Shown: positions 34,026-44,085 of the stretch, in pieces
Numbering within the stretch: the first letter of the stretch is position 1
Layout: each line of letters opens with the position of its first letter
Source: Henriciella sp.
GTDB taxonomy: Bacteria > Pseudomonadota > Alphaproteobacteria > Caulobacterales > Hyphomonadaceae
Direction: 5' to 3'
Assembly: GCA_013213785.1 (NCBI GenBank)
Contig: JABSPZ010000013.1
Span: forward strand, 1-64,000
Length of the DNA stretch: 64,000 bases
Notes under the pieces: generated by a model
What the model saw: the letters and a program-made list of their open reading frames with translations, nothing else
The model's database searches: none
Told to the model about the DNA's origin: nothing
Position numbers and translations under genes: made by a program

Positions 34026-34054
34026 TTGACAGTCGAATAGTCCGGGCGTAAAGC
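34026..34054 (+). promoter_or_regulatory. Candidate sigma-70-type promoter of the RND operon
   Basis: TTGACA, 17 bases, TAAAGC, ending 26 bp before the first ATG at 34080. The -35 is perfect, the -10 weak. An AT-rich palindrome (ATAATTAT) lies just upstream. Confidence 0.45.
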
Positions 34055-34079
34055 GACGATCCTAGGTTAAGAGGTTTCT

Positions 34080-35537
34080 ATGAAACAAGCGGGTATAGTA
34101 TTGGGGTTTCTGGCATTGGGCGCGTGTTCTAGCGTTCCGAGTGTGCCAAGCCTGGCCGGACAACCAGAAGCAATATTCCCGGTCGCACCGGATGCGCCTG
34201 AAGTTTGGGCGGCGTCGGGTGTTGCGGGCGAAATGCCGACGTCCGATTGGTTGAGCCAGTTCAATGACGAGACTCTCATCGACTTGGTCAATGAAGCTCT
34301 GTCGGCCAACCCCTCCATTCGCTCGCAATTCTACGCTGTCGAAGCCACGCGCGCTCAGGCCCGCAGCACTTACGGACGGACACTCCCTAATTTGTCTGCG
34401 TCTGCGTCCGCAGGCGGCACCAGCAACTATATCGCATCGATCGATAGCCGGGTTGATGATCCAACCTTTGGCGTCGGGTTGGATTTAAGCTGGGACATCG
34501 ATCTCTGGGGCCGCCTCCGTGCCGGCATCAATGCTGCCGAAGCAGATCTCGTTGCGAGTGAAGCCGATCTTGCCTCCGCGCGATTGGCGCTCGCCGCTCA
34601 AACCGCGTCTGCTTGGTTCGATCTGAATGCCGCGCTTGGCCAAGAGCGGGTGGCGGTTGAAACGTTTGAAGCGCGATCTCGCGCGCTTGAGCTGACCGAA
34701 CGCCGCCTCTCGCGTGGGCTCGCATCAGCGCTTGATGTTCGGACCGCGCGCACGACACAGGCTTCGGCTGAAGCGTCGATTGCAGCGCAACGCCAGGCCA
34801 GCCAAAACGCCACCCGCCGCCTCGAAATCTTGCTCGGTCGCTATCCGAGCGCTGAACTCGAAGCTCTGGCTGTTCTACCTGAGCTGAGCGCGATTCCTCC
34901 CTCCGGAAATCCGACTTTGTTGCTAACGCGCCGCCCAGATATTGCGGCGGCAGAAGCCCGATTGACCGCTGCTGGATTGCGGGCGGAGCAGGCACGTCTC
35001 GCGATGCTTCCTGGTTTGCGGATCACAGGGTCAGTTTCGACGACTGAGACCGATATTTCCGACGCGTTGGACCCAACGCGCGTTGCAGCACGTTTGATTG
35101 CAGGCCTGGCAGCGCCGATCTTCAATGGCGGCTCACTCGACGCAGATCGCGACGCAGCAGTCGCCAGCGCGCGTGCGGCCGTTGAAAATTATGCTGCGAC
35201 CACGCTAACCGCCTGGCGCGAAGTCGAAGACGCGCTCGCCGCCGATACGCTTCTCGCCTTGCAAGAAGATGCGCAATTCCGAGCCTTGGAAGAAGCGCGC
35301 CTCGCCGAAGAATTGGCGACCCGGCAGTATACCAACGGTTTGGTCTCGATCTTTAACCTGATCGATTCGCAAACGCGTCGTTTGAGCGCCGAGAGCAGTT
35401 TGATCTCTGCGCGCTCAGCCCGCGCATCAAACCGCGTCAGTTTCCACCTCGCTCTTGGCGGAGGGTTGCCGGTTCCAAATCCGGCCGCTCCCACCGCCGA
35501 TAGCAATAACAGCCCCGAAGAGGCAGTCCTCCCATGA
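34080..35537 (+). CDS. RND efflux outer-membrane lipoprotein, NodT/OprM family
   Basis: 485 residues. A lipobox (LGACSS, Cys near 17) is followed by the TolC-type duplicated fold: the NodT-family signature WLSQFNDETLIDLVNEAL, then AAEADLVASEADLASARLAL and the second repeat LTRRPDIAAAEARLTAAG. It forms the outer-membrane channel of the tripartite pump encoded by the next two genes. The next start overlaps its stop by four bases. Confidence 0.93.
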   Translation: MKQAGIVLGFLALGACSSVPSVPSLAGQPEAIFPVAPDAPEVWAASGVAGEMPTSDWLSQFNDETLIDLVNEALSANPSIRSQFYAVEATRAQARSTYGRTLPNLSASASAGGTSNYIASIDSRVDDPTFGVGLDLSWDIDLWGRLRAGINAAEADLVASEADLASARLALAAQTASAWFDLNAALGQERVAVETFEARSRALELTERRLSRGLASALDVRTARTTQASAEASIAAQRQASQNATRRLEILLGRYPSAELEALAVLPELSAIPPSGNPTLLLTRRPDIAAAEARLTAAGLRAEQARLAMLPGLRITGSVSTTETDISDALDPTRVAARLIAGLAAPIFNGGSLDADRDAAVASARAAVENYAATTLTAWREVEDALAADTLLALQEDAQFRALEEARLAEELATRQYTNGLVSIFNLIDSQTRRLSAESSLISARSARASNRVSFHLALGGGLPVPNPAAPTADSNNSPEEAVLP

Positions 35538-36823
35538 GCCGTATTATCTCAATCTTTATAACAATCGCAGTGTTGGCTGGTATGGCCGTCGTGGCGTTCA
35601 TGACGGTTCAAATGCTGAAGCCGGAGCCAGAGCAGGCCGAAGAGAAGTTTGCAGGCCTCTCTGTCTTCTCTGAAGAAGTTCGCCAGGAAGACTTGGATTT
35701 CCATGTCACTGCGCAGGGCGAGGTTCGTCCTCAGCGCGAGATCGTCGTGGCGCCTCAAATCGCTGGACGTATTTCTTACGTTTCGCCCGACTTTATCGAT
35801 GGCGGCTTCATCCGCCGTGGCCAAGTCTTGGTGCGTTTAGAGGTTGCTGATTACGAGCTCGCGGTTGTCCGCGCTCAATCTGGCGTGGCGAGCGCTGAGC
35901 AGCGCCTCGCTCGCGAACAGGCTGAAGCCGAGATTGCCCAACAAGACCTGATTAATCTCGGGATCACAGATTCTAGTCCGCTTGCGCGCCGTGAGCCTCA
36001 ATTGGCAGAAGCCCGTGCGGCTTTGGAATCGGCAAAGGCTCAGCTTGCGGATGCAAACCTTGCGCTGGGTCGAACAGCCGTTGTGGCCCCATTTGACGGC
36101 CGTGTCCGCGAAGAGAATGTTGATGTCGGGCAATTTGCGTCGCCAGGTCAGTCTCTGGGCCGCGTGTTCGCGACGGACATTGTTGAAGTTGCCTTGCCGA
36201 TTACGGATGATGAGCTTGGACGGTTGGGTCTCCCGCTGGCCTTCGCAGAATCTGCGAGTGCGCCTGGACCAGAGGTTACATTCTCTGCCGCTGTTGCTGG
36301 CCAAATCCGCCAATGGACGGGCCGGATTACGCGAACATCGGCATCGGTGAATCCGCAAACGCGATTGATCAATGTCATTGCTGAACTCAACGATCCGTAT
36401 GGCGCCGGCGCTGATGATGGCGCACCGATGGCACCTGGCCTGTTCGTCAATGCAGACATCGCGGGCACCAAAATCGAAGATCTGCTGGTTGCGCCTCGCT
36501 CTGCGATCCGTGGCGGTGAGAACATCTTCATTGGCGACCCTAAAGAAGGCGCGCTACGGATCTATGAAGTCGATCTGGTGTTCAGCTCCCCAGATGGCGC
36601 TTGGTTCCGCAGCCCTGATGTTGCACCCGGTGATCTTGCCATCACGAGCCCAATCCGCGGTTCAAATGACGGTATGAGCATCACCATCCTGCAGCGCATG
36701 GAAGACGGCTCGATCAAAAATCACAATGAAGAAGCGAACGCTGATGACGACGAAGATGGCTCCACCGGTATGGCGGACGTTTCGACGGAACTCGTCTCAG
36801 CCGCTGAAGACGGAGACCTGTAA
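35534..36823 (+). CDS. RND efflux periplasmic adaptor (membrane fusion protein)
   Basis: 429 residues with an N-terminal membrane anchor (about 4-24), a lipoyl/barrel-sandwich half VVAPQIAGRISYVS, an alpha-hairpin of about 110-180 (EQRLAREQAEAEIAQQDL), the returning half VVAPFDGRVREENVDVGQFA, and a C-terminal beta-barrel/membrane-proximal domain. It connects the RND pump to the outer-membrane channel. Overlaps both neighbours (ATGA, TAATG). Confidence 0.92.
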   Translation: MSRIISIFITIAVLAGMAVVAFMTVQMLKPEPEQAEEKFAGLSVFSEEVRQEDLDFHVTAQGEVRPQREIVVAPQIAGRISYVSPDFIDGGFIRRGQVLVRLEVADYELAVVRAQSGVASAEQRLAREQAEAEIAQQDLINLGITDSSPLARREPQLAEARAALESAKAQLADANLALGRTAVVAPFDGRVREENVDVGQFASPGQSLGRVFATDIVEVALPITDDELGRLGLPLAFAESASAPGPEVTFSAAVAGQIRQWTGRITRTSASVNPQTRLINVIAELNDPYGAGADDGAPMAPGLFVNADIAGTKIEDLLVAPRSAIRGGENIFIGDPKEGALRIYEVDLVFSSPDGAWFRSPDVAPGDLAITSPIRGSNDGMSITILQRMEDGSIKNHNEEANADDDEDGSTGMADVSTELVSAAEDGDL

Positions 36824-39800
36824 TGCTCGGAATGGTATCCTGGTTCGCGCGGAACGCGGTTGCCGCTAACCTTCTGATGGTTGTCGCCTTTGTTGGCGGT
36901 GTGCTCGGGTTCAACCAGATGGAACGCGAAATGTTCCCGGTGGTGCCCGTTGCTGGTGCGTCTGTGACCATGTCTTGGCAAGGCGCGTCGCCCCAGGATG
37001 TCGAAGAGCAAATCATCACGCGTATCGAAGAGGCGGTTGCCGATATTGACGGTTTGGATCGCATCACTTCGATCGCGCGTGAGAGTTTCGCGGTCGTCAA
37101 TATTCGCGGCCGTGATGATATCGACATGCAAGTCTTCATCGACGAGATCAAACTGCGTGTCGATCAGATTAATAACCTTCCACAAGCGGCGTTCCAGCCG
37201 CAAGTGACCCGCTGGGAGCAGCGAGATTGGTACTTCGGCATGGCCATTTATGGCGAGGTCGATTCTCGAACTCTAAAACGCGTCGCCGATGATGTGCGCG
37301 ATGATATTGCGGAGATTAGCGGCGGTGAGCTGGCGGTCCTGCAAGGTGTGCTCGACGAAGAAGTTTCGATTGAGATTTCAGAAGATGCGCTGCGCCGTTA
37401 CAATCTCAGTTTCTCTGAAGTTGCGCAGGCGATCCGGCAGTCCTCTCTAAACTCTTCCGGCGGTCAGATCCGGTCAAATGTTGGCGACGTCTCCATGACG
37501 GCGCGCGCCTTGGCGGATACTCAAGAGCAATTTGAAAAGATCATTGTTCGCCAATCCAATGATCAAGGAACAATCCGCGTCGGGGACGTGGCGGAGGTAA
37601 TCGATGGGTTCATCGATGCCGATTTGGACGCCACCCATAATGGCAGCCCAACCGCCTTTGTTATGGTCGTTCAGCCAGACCGAATGGATATCGTGAATTA
37701 TGCCGACAGTTTCCGCGACTATATTGACCGCGCGAACAATCCGGCGACGGGCATCCTGCCTGATGGGATGCAAATCGAAATCCTGTGGGACAATTCTCAA
37801 CCCTTCCAAGCGCGGATGCAGCTGATCTCTGAATCGGCTCTGCTGGGCGCTGTGTTGGTGATGTTGGTTTTGATCCTGTTCCTCCGCCCAATTGTGGCGT
37901 TCTGGGTGACGATCGGGATTATTACAGCGTTCGCTGGTGGGATCATGCTGATGCCGCTCTTTGGAGTGTCCTGGAACGTTCTCTCGACCTTTGCGGTTCT
38001 GCTTGTGATCGGGGTGATCGTTGATGACGCCATTGTTGTGGGCGAGAATATTCACCGAGAGGTCGAAAGTGGCCGGCGCGAAGGTCTCGATGCCGCTGTC
38101 GTCGGCACACAGCTTGTCTTCAAGCCTGTCGTGTTCGGCGTTATCACAACGATTATCGCGTTTGCGCCGTGGGCGATGCTGACCGGTCCGACCCGGGCCT
38201 TTACCCAGCAGATTACGTTCGTTGTGATCGCGTCACTGATCTTCTCGATCATCGAATGTATGTTCATTCTTCCGGCGCACCTGTCGCACATGAAGAAAGA
38301 GGACAAGACCAAGCAAAACGCGCTCGCGCGCTTCCAACAGCGCATCGCTGACAGTCTGCTTTGGTTTGCCCAGCATATTTACAAGCCTGTACTCGAGTTC
38401 GCTTTGCGCATGCGTTACGCGACCATCGTCTTCTTCTTTATCGTGTTCGCGTTCGCGATCATGTTGGTGGCGAACCGTGTCGTGCCGTTCAAGTTCATGC
38501 CTGAGATTGAGAGTGATCTCGTCCAGGTCACGATCGATATGCCAGAGGGCACGCCTTTCTCGCGAACCCTGCAAGTGCGCGACCAGCTGCAAGCTGGAAT
38601 CAATGCGGCGGAAGCAGAGCTCAATGCGAAATGGAACAGCGAGATTATTCGTTCTGATGGCGGCTATGAAGGCGGTGTCTTGAACGGTGCGTCTGTGGTT
38701 GCATCAAACAGTCAGATCCAATCTTGGATTGGATTGGTGCCACCGGAAAACCGTCCGGAGCTTCTTTCAACGCGTGAAATTTCGGAGAAGATCCGAGAAC
38801 TCGTTGGCCCAGTTCAAGATGCCGAAGAAGTGAGTTTCGACTTCACGGATAATGAGAACGATACCGGCGTACGGTTCGCGCTGAACCACCCGGATCTGGA
38901 TCGTCTTCGTGAAGCGTCTGCTGTCGTGCAAGAGCAGCTGGCGACCTATGCGGCGGCCTACGATATTGGTGACAACCTGACTGCGGCTGCAGATGAGCTT
39001 CGCATTGAATTGAAGCCAGGGGCTGAAGCCCTGGGTGTCTCCCTCGCGGATGTATCACGGCAAATTCGCCAAGCTTATTTCGGTGAAGAAGTGCAGCGTC
39101 TACCGCGTGACGGTGAGGATGTCCGTGTGATGGTTCGCTTGCCGAAATCAGCGCGGACAGATCTCGATAGTATCGACAATCTGCGGATCCGTACGGCGGA
39201 TGGACGTGAGTTGCCGCTGACACAGGTCGCTGAGTTCACTTACGCGCCAGGGATCAACCGCATCCTGCGCCGGAACCGGACACGATCAGTATCTGTCTTC
39301 GCTGACGTGCTCGGCGATGGCGGACGCGGCCAAATCATGGCAGACATGAATGTCAATTTCTGGCCTGATTTTGAGAAGCAATTCCCTGACATTGAGCGCG
39401 GTGCTGCTGGTGGGTTCGAAGAAGAACAGCGCTTCTTCAACGAGCTTCAGATGCTAGCGGCGGGTGCGATCATCTGTATGTATATCGTCCTGGCAATCGC
39501 GTTCCGCTCTTATGCGCAGCCATTGCTCTTGATGACGGCGATCCCATTTGCCGTGACGGGCGCGATCCTTGGCCATGCGATCACAGGAACGTCCATGGCG
39601 ATGTTCTCAATCTTCGGGATTGCAGCGGCGGCGGGGGTCGTGATCAATGACAACTTGGTTTTGGTCGATTTCGTGAACCGAAAACGGGCTGAAGGAGTCG
39701 GGGCTGTTCAAGCCCTGGTCGATGCGGGTGTCTCGCGTTTCCGTCCAATCTTGCTGACCTCGGTGACGACTTTTGTCGGGATCCTACCTTTGATCGCAGA

Positions 39801-40059
39801 ACGCTCCATGCAGGCGCAATTCCTCAAGCCTATGGTGATTTCACTCGGTTATGCGGTGGCATTCGCGATCTTCGTGTCGCTCTTCTTGGTGCCAACCCTT
39901 TACGCTGTCGGCGTTGAAATTGGCCGCGTCTTCCGGTGGAGCTGGGGCGGTCGCCCTTATCGCAAAATCGGCGAGTCCTATACGGGCGAGGTGACCATCG
40001 ATAGCGAAGAGTTGATCGGAACGAGTGTGGAAACACCGCGACCACTCCCCGCTGAATAG
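36823..40059 (+). CDS. RND-family inner-membrane efflux pump (AcrB/CzcA-like)
   Basis: 1078 residues with two sixfold membrane repeats and two large periplasmic loops. Proton-relay acidic pair in VIGVIVDDAIVVGENIHREVE (Asp-Asp of TM4); FGIAAAAGVVINDNLVLVDFVNRKR in the second half. N-terminus WFARNAVAANLLMVV and NQMEREMFP resemble HAE-type pumps of this subfamily. It exports hydrophobic or amphiphilic compounds using proton motive force; substrate unknown. Third gene of the operon. No regulator gene is adjacent. Confidence 0.94.
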   Translation: MLGMVSWFARNAVAANLLMVVAFVGGVLGFNQMEREMFPVVPVAGASVTMSWQGASPQDVEEQIITRIEEAVADIDGLDRITSIARESFAVVNIRGRDDIDMQVFIDEIKLRVDQINNLPQAAFQPQVTRWEQRDWYFGMAIYGEVDSRTLKRVADDVRDDIAEISGGELAVLQGVLDEEVSIEISEDALRRYNLSFSEVAQAIRQSSLNSSGGQIRSNVGDVSMTARALADTQEQFEKIIVRQSNDQGTIRVGDVAEVIDGFIDADLDATHNGSPTAFVMVVQPDRMDIVNYADSFRDYIDRANNPATGILPDGMQIEILWDNSQPFQARMQLISESALLGAVLVMLVLILFLRPIVAFWVTIGIITAFAGGIMLMPLFGVSWNVLSTFAVLLVIGVIVDDAIVVGENIHREVESGRREGLDAAVVGTQLVFKPVVFGVITTIIAFAPWAMLTGPTRAFTQQITFVVIASLIFSIIECMFILPAHLSHMKKEDKTKQNALARFQQRIADSLLWFAQHIYKPVLEFALRMRYATIVFFFIVFAFAIMLVANRVVPFKFMPEIESDLVQVTIDMPEGTPFSRTLQVRDQLQAGINAAEAELNAKWNSEIIRSDGGYEGGVLNGASVVASNSQIQSWIGLVPPENRPELLSTREISEKIRELVGPVQDAEEVSFDFTDNENDTGVRFALNHPDLDRLREASAVVQEQLATYAAAYDIGDNLTAAADELRIELKPGAEALGVSLADVSRQIRQAYFGEEVQRLPRDGEDVRVMVRLPKSARTDLDSIDNLRIRTADGRELPLTQVAEFTYAPGINRILRRNRTRSVSVFADVLGDGGRGQIMADMNVNFWPDFEKQFPDIERGAAGGFEEEQRFFNELQMLAAGAIICMYIVLAIAFRSYAQPLLLMTAIPFAVTGAILGHAITGTSMAMFSIFGIAAAAGVVINDNLVLVDFVNRKRAEGVGAVQALVDAGVSRFRPILLTSVTTFVGILPLIAERSMQAQFLKPMVISLGYAVAFAIFVSLFLVPTLYAVGVEIGRVFRWSWGGRPYRKIGESYTGEVTIDSEELIGTSVETPRPLPAE

Positions 40060-40104
40060 GGCATATAATTAAAATCCAAACTTCAAACGTTCCGGGAGAG
40101 ACGA

Positions 40105-42282
40105 ATGAAAAACCTATTGCTAGCGAGCGCGGCGGCGCTCGCTTTAGCGGCTTGTGGGGCAGACTATACTTCACAAACGCCGACCGATGGCGATGCGGCC
40201 ACAGCGACAGAGCGTGTGGTCGAAACCACGTCGCGCGATGATTGGGGCGAATTTGGCCTCGATCTCGATTCGGTGAAGTCAGAGGTTCACCCTGGGGATG
40301 ACTTTTTCAACCATGTAAACGGAACGTGGTATGATGAGTTTGAAATCCCAAGTGATCAGACGCGCTATGGCTCTTTCACGCTGTTGCGCGAAAAGTCTGA
40401 GCAGCGGGTCAAATTCATCATTGATGATCTCGCGGCTGCAAAGCCAGATCCGGCTACGCTCGAAGGCAAAGTCGCAGCATTTTATAATGCCTTTGTCGAC
40501 ACAAATGCGATCGAAGCAGCCGGTATGGCGCCCGTGCAACCCTACCTTGACCGGATCGACGCGATTGAAACCAAGGAAGATCTTGCGCGAGCTTTTGCAA
40601 GCGTCGGCTTTTCAAGCCCAATCGGTGGCGGCGTCAGCATTGATGCGAAGAAAACCGATGAGAATATTTTCTATATTTCTCAATCTGGCCTCGGGCTTGG
40701 GGATCGGTCTTACTACATCAACGATGATGAAAAGAACCAAGAGATCCGCGATGGCTATGTCGCGTTCCTGACCACTGTGCTCGAAGCGGCAGGGTCAGAG
40801 GATGCCGCAGGCGGCGCTGCGCGTATTCTCGCCTTGGAAACCCAGATTGCGGAAGCGCATTGGGATCGCACGATGAACCGCAATCGCGACCTCACCTACA
40901 ACAAGCTGAGCAAAGACGACTTGCTTGCGCTTGGCGGTGAGTTCCCAATTGATGCGATGTTGGATGAGATCGGCGTGGCTGATCAAGCCTTCTTCGTTGT
41001 TAGCCAGGTGATGCCATCTGCAGAAGAAATCGAAGAGCTAGGCCTGCACGAGGATCAGCTTGAAAAGATCTCTGGTGGCGGGATCGCTGCAATTGCCGAG
41101 GTTATGAATTCCGCGAATCTAGAGGACTGGAAAACCTACTTGAAGGCGCGCTTCGTTGCGTCGAACGCCAGTGTTCTGCCGAGCCAGATTGATGAGGCCA
41201 GCTTTGCGTTCTTTAATCAGCAATTGCGGGGCCAGGAAGAACAACGTCCTCGTTGGAAACGCGGCGTTTCTGCCGTTGAAGGCGCCCTTGGGGAAGCTGT
41301 CGGTAAAGTCTATGCGGACCGCTATTTCCCTGCTGAAAACAAAGCGGCCATGGATGAGCTTGTCGCGAACCTTCGCCTGGCGATGGCAGACAATCTGAAT
41401 GAAATCGATTGGATGGGCGAGGACACCAAGGTCCAAGCGCGCGATAAACTGTCTAAGTTCACGCCAAAAATTGGTTTCACCGAAAAATTCGAGACCTACG
41501 ACGCTTTGAACGTGTCCAATAGCGCCTTCGAAAATGCTCACGCTGCAGATCGCTGGGCGTTCGAAGACAATATCGCGAAACTTGGCCAGCCGATCGATAA
41601 GACCGAGTGGTTCATGCTGCCGCAGACGGTGAACGCTTACTATTCGCCAACGCGGAATGAAATTGTCTTTCCCGCCGCGATCCTACAGCCGCCGTTCTTC
41701 AACATCGATGCCGATCCGGCGCTCAATTATGGCGCGATTGGCGGTGTGATTGGGCATGAGATCGGTCATGGGTTTGACGACCAAGGCTCCAAATCTGATG
41801 GCGATGGCGTTCTGCGCAACTGGTGGACCCCCGAAGACAAAAACGCCTTTGTCGCGCGGACCGATGCACTCGTCGGGCAGTATAACGGTTTCTGCCCCCT
41901 CGATGATGGCGAGACATGCGTGAATGGACGTCTGGGTCTCGGCGAAAATACAGGCGATCTCGGCGGCCTCTCTATGGCTTATAAGGCTTATAAGATGAGC
42001 CTCGACACAAATGGCGATGGCGAGCTCAGCGCCGACGAAGAAGCCCCAATTCTCGGCGGCCTCACCGGCGATCAACGCTTCTTCATGGCCTGGGCGCAGG
42101 TCTGGCGAAACAAGTATCGCGAAGAAGCTTTGCGCCAGCAGCTGGTACGCGGACCACACAGCCCGCCTTATTACCGGGTCAATGGTATCGTCCGTAATTT
42201 CGACGAATGGTACGAAGCGTTTGATGTCGGGCCTGAGCATGAGCTGTACCTGCCGCCAGAAGACCGAATTCGGATCTGGTAA
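40105..42282 (+). CDS. M13-family zinc endopeptidase (PepO/neprilysin-like) lipoprotein
   Basis: 725 residues. Lipobox LAACGAD after a short signal. The M13 N-terminal domain opens GDDFFNHVNGTWYDEFEIP, and the catalytic domain has HEIGH (His551, Glu552, His555), the third ligand Glu614 with Asp618 in ENTGDLGG, and NAYYSPTRNEIVFPA, all M13 hallmarks. VRGPHSPPYYRVNG is the usual C-terminal segment. It cuts oligopeptides at the cell envelope. It follows the RND operon by 45 bp with its own GGGAGA site and is followed by a strong terminator. Confidence 0.96.
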   Translation: MKNLLLASAAALALAACGADYTSQTPTDGDAATATERVVETTSRDDWGEFGLDLDSVKSEVHPGDDFFNHVNGTWYDEFEIPSDQTRYGSFTLLREKSEQRVKFIIDDLAAAKPDPATLEGKVAAFYNAFVDTNAIEAAGMAPVQPYLDRIDAIETKEDLARAFASVGFSSPIGGGVSIDAKKTDENIFYISQSGLGLGDRSYYINDDEKNQEIRDGYVAFLTTVLEAAGSEDAAGGAARILALETQIAEAHWDRTMNRNRDLTYNKLSKDDLLALGGEFPIDAMLDEIGVADQAFFVVSQVMPSAEEIEELGLHEDQLEKISGGGIAAIAEVMNSANLEDWKTYLKARFVASNASVLPSQIDEASFAFFNQQLRGQEEQRPRWKRGVSAVEGALGEAVGKVYADRYFPAENKAAMDELVANLRLAMADNLNEIDWMGEDTKVQARDKLSKFTPKIGFTEKFETYDALNVSNSAFENAHAADRWAFEDNIAKLGQPIDKTEWFMLPQTVNAYYSPTRNEIVFPAAILQPPFFNIDADPALNYGAIGGVIGHEIGHGFDDQGSKSDGDGVLRNWWTPEDKNAFVARTDALVGQYNGFCPLDDGETCVNGRLGLGENTGDLGGLSMAYKAYKMSLDTNGDGELSADEEAPILGGLTGDQRFFMAWAQVWRNKYREEALRQQLVRGPHSPPYYRVNGIVRNFDEWYEAFDVGPEHELYLPPEDRIRIW

Positions 42283-42303
42283 AGCGAGAAAACTTTCCAT
42301 TTC

Positions 42304-42335
42304 AAAAGGGCGAGCCTCGGTTCGCCCTTTTTCTG
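42304..42335 (+). terminator. Rho-independent terminator after the M13 peptidase gene
   Basis: AAAGGGCGA / TCGCCCTTT stem of 9 bp with an 8-base loop, then TTCTGTCT, 22 bases after the stop. Confidence 0.85.
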
Positions 42336-42421
42336 TCTGCAGAATATTCCTGTTTTCCTATGGTTTGTGCGGCGCACATTGGGGTATAGATCATTTCTGG
42401 GGCGAAATGATGGGGTGAGCA

Positions 42422-42790
42422 GTGCCGAAACCAAAGACTGTAAGCGCATATTTTAATGGGCTTGAACCGCACCAATCCGCGATCGCGATCGCGTTGGAGG
42501 ATGTCATCAAAAAGCAGTGGCCGCATCTCACGGTGAAGCTGGCATGGGGCTTTCCGTGCTGGAGTGGCAATGAGCGTGTATTCTCGATCATCGCGCACGC
42601 GGATCGCTGCAATCTGCAGCTTTGGCAGGGCGCGCGCTTGGCCGATGATTACTTCGACCGCATTGAAGGCACGGGCAAAGCGCTGCGGCATGTCAAAGTT
42701 TACTCTGCCGATCAGATCAATGACGAGCTGATCGACATCATGGACCGAGCCGTTGCGCTCGACACGACTGCACCGCAGAGGGTGCGATAA
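42422..42790 (+). CDS. DUF1801 family protein
   Basis: 122 residues starting at GTG with GGGGTGA upstream. The pattern KLAWGFPCWSGNERVFSIIAH and NLQLWQGARL is that of DUF1801 (YdhG/YjhX-like fold), small cytoplasmic proteins of unknown role, some with iron-chaperone-like frataxin folds. It is a single gene between the M13 peptidase and the thiolase. Confidence 0.8.
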   Translation: MPKPKTVSAYFNGLEPHQSAIAIALEDVIKKQWPHLTVKLAWGFPCWSGNERVFSIIAHADRCNLQLWQGARLADDYFDRIEGTGKALRHVKVYSADQINDELIDIMDRAVALDTTAPQRVR

Positions 42791-42903
42791 ACGCGCGTGG
42801 CATTTTTCCGTCCCCGGGTGACTTGACGATCATAGGTGTTCGCCTCCATTTGTTCGCAGGTGCACAATAAGCATGAGATAGAAAGCTTGTAGGAGGGCTT
42901 ACA

Positions 42904-44085
42904 ATGACCGCGACGGATCCTGTTGTAATTGTTGGAATGGCGCGCACGCCGATGGGTGGCTTGCTCGGCGACTTGTCAGGCATGTCTGCGAACGAGCTCG
43001 GCGCCATTGCTGTTAAAGCGGCTGTCGAAGAGGCAGGTCTCGGGGCGGACGAAGCCGATGAGATCATCATGGGCAACTGTCTTCCTGCGGGCCAAGGACA
43101 AGCCCCAGCGCGTCAGGCGGGCTTCAAAGCGGGTATGGATAAAGGTCTCGAAGCGACGACGATCAACAAGATGTGCGGATCAGGTCTTCAAGCTGCAGTC
43201 ATGGGACGCCAATCGATTGCGTCAGGTGACGCAGACATCGTGATCGTCGGCGGCATGGAGAGCATGACAAACGCGCCGCATCTTTTGGATGTCCGTAAAG
43301 GCCACAAATACGGCGACATGGGCGCCAAGGATCATATGGCACTTGACGGTTTGACTGATGCCTATGCTGGCGGCCCTATGGGCGCCTTTGCTGATATGAT
43401 TGCGGAGAAGTATCAGTTTACGCGCGAACAACAGGATGCTTATGCGCTCGAGACGTTAAAGCGCGCGCAAGAGGCGACCGAAGGTGGTAAGTTCAAGCGC
43501 GAAATCGCGCCCGTGACTATCAAAAGCCGCAAGGGCGAAACGACTGTCGAGACCGATGAGCTGCCGCGCACCGCGCGTCCTGATAAGATCCCGTCTCTGC
43601 GTCCAGCGTTTAACAAAGACGGCACCGTAACGGCGGCGAACGCATCAGCGATTTCTGATGGCGCCGCTGCGCTTGTGTTGATGAAAGAGTCAGAAGCTGC
43701 GTCACGCGGCCTGACACCGATTGCGAAAATCGTTTCGTCCTCCAGCCATGCGCATGAGCCAGAGAATTTCACGACCGCGCCGGTTCCAGCCATGGAAAAA
43801 GCGCTGTCCAAAGCGGGGTGGTCAAAAGACGAAGTTGGTCTTTGGGAGATCAATGAGGCGTTTGCCGTTGTCCCGATGATCGCGATGAAGGAACTCGGCA
43901 TCAGCCATGACATCGTCAATGTGAATGGCGGTGCTTGTGCCATGGGACACCCAATTGGGGCGTCGGGGGCTCGGATCTTGATTACGCTCTTGGCAGCTAT
44001 GGAAGACCGTGACGTGAAAAAAGGCGTCGCATCGCTTTGCATTGGGGGCGGTGAGGGTATCGCCATGTGTGTCGAGCGGGCTTAG
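42904..44085 (+). CDS. Acetyl-CoA C-acetyltransferase (thiolase)
   Basis: 393 residues with the full thiolase triad: Cys91 (NKMCGSGLQA), His349 (GHPIGASGAR) and Cys379 (CIGGGEG). NEAFAVVP is also present. The length and N-terminal ARTPMGGLLG fit biosynthetic/ketolytic thiolases (AtoB/PhaA type) more than FadA. It interconverts two acetyl-CoA and acetoacetyl-CoA, for PHB, ketogenic amino-acid use or fatty-acid breakdown. AGGAGG lies 8 bases upstream. The DUF2332 gene starts within its 3' end. Confidence 0.93.
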   Translation: MTATDPVVIVGMARTPMGGLLGDLSGMSANELGAIAVKAAVEEAGLGADEADEIIMGNCLPAGQGQAPARQAGFKAGMDKGLEATTINKMCGSGLQAAVMGRQSIASGDADIVIVGGMESMTNAPHLLDVRKGHKYGDMGAKDHMALDGLTDAYAGGPMGAFADMIAEKYQFTREQQDAYALETLKRAQEATEGGKFKREIAPVTIKSRKGETTVETDELPRTARPDKIPSLRPAFNKDGTVTAANASAISDGAAALVLMKESEAASRGLTPIAKIVSSSSHAHEPENFTTAPVPAMEKALSKAGWSKDEVGLWEINEAFAVVPMIAMKELGISHDIVNVNGGACAMGHPIGASGARILITLLAAMEDRDVKKGVASLCIGGGEGIAMCVERA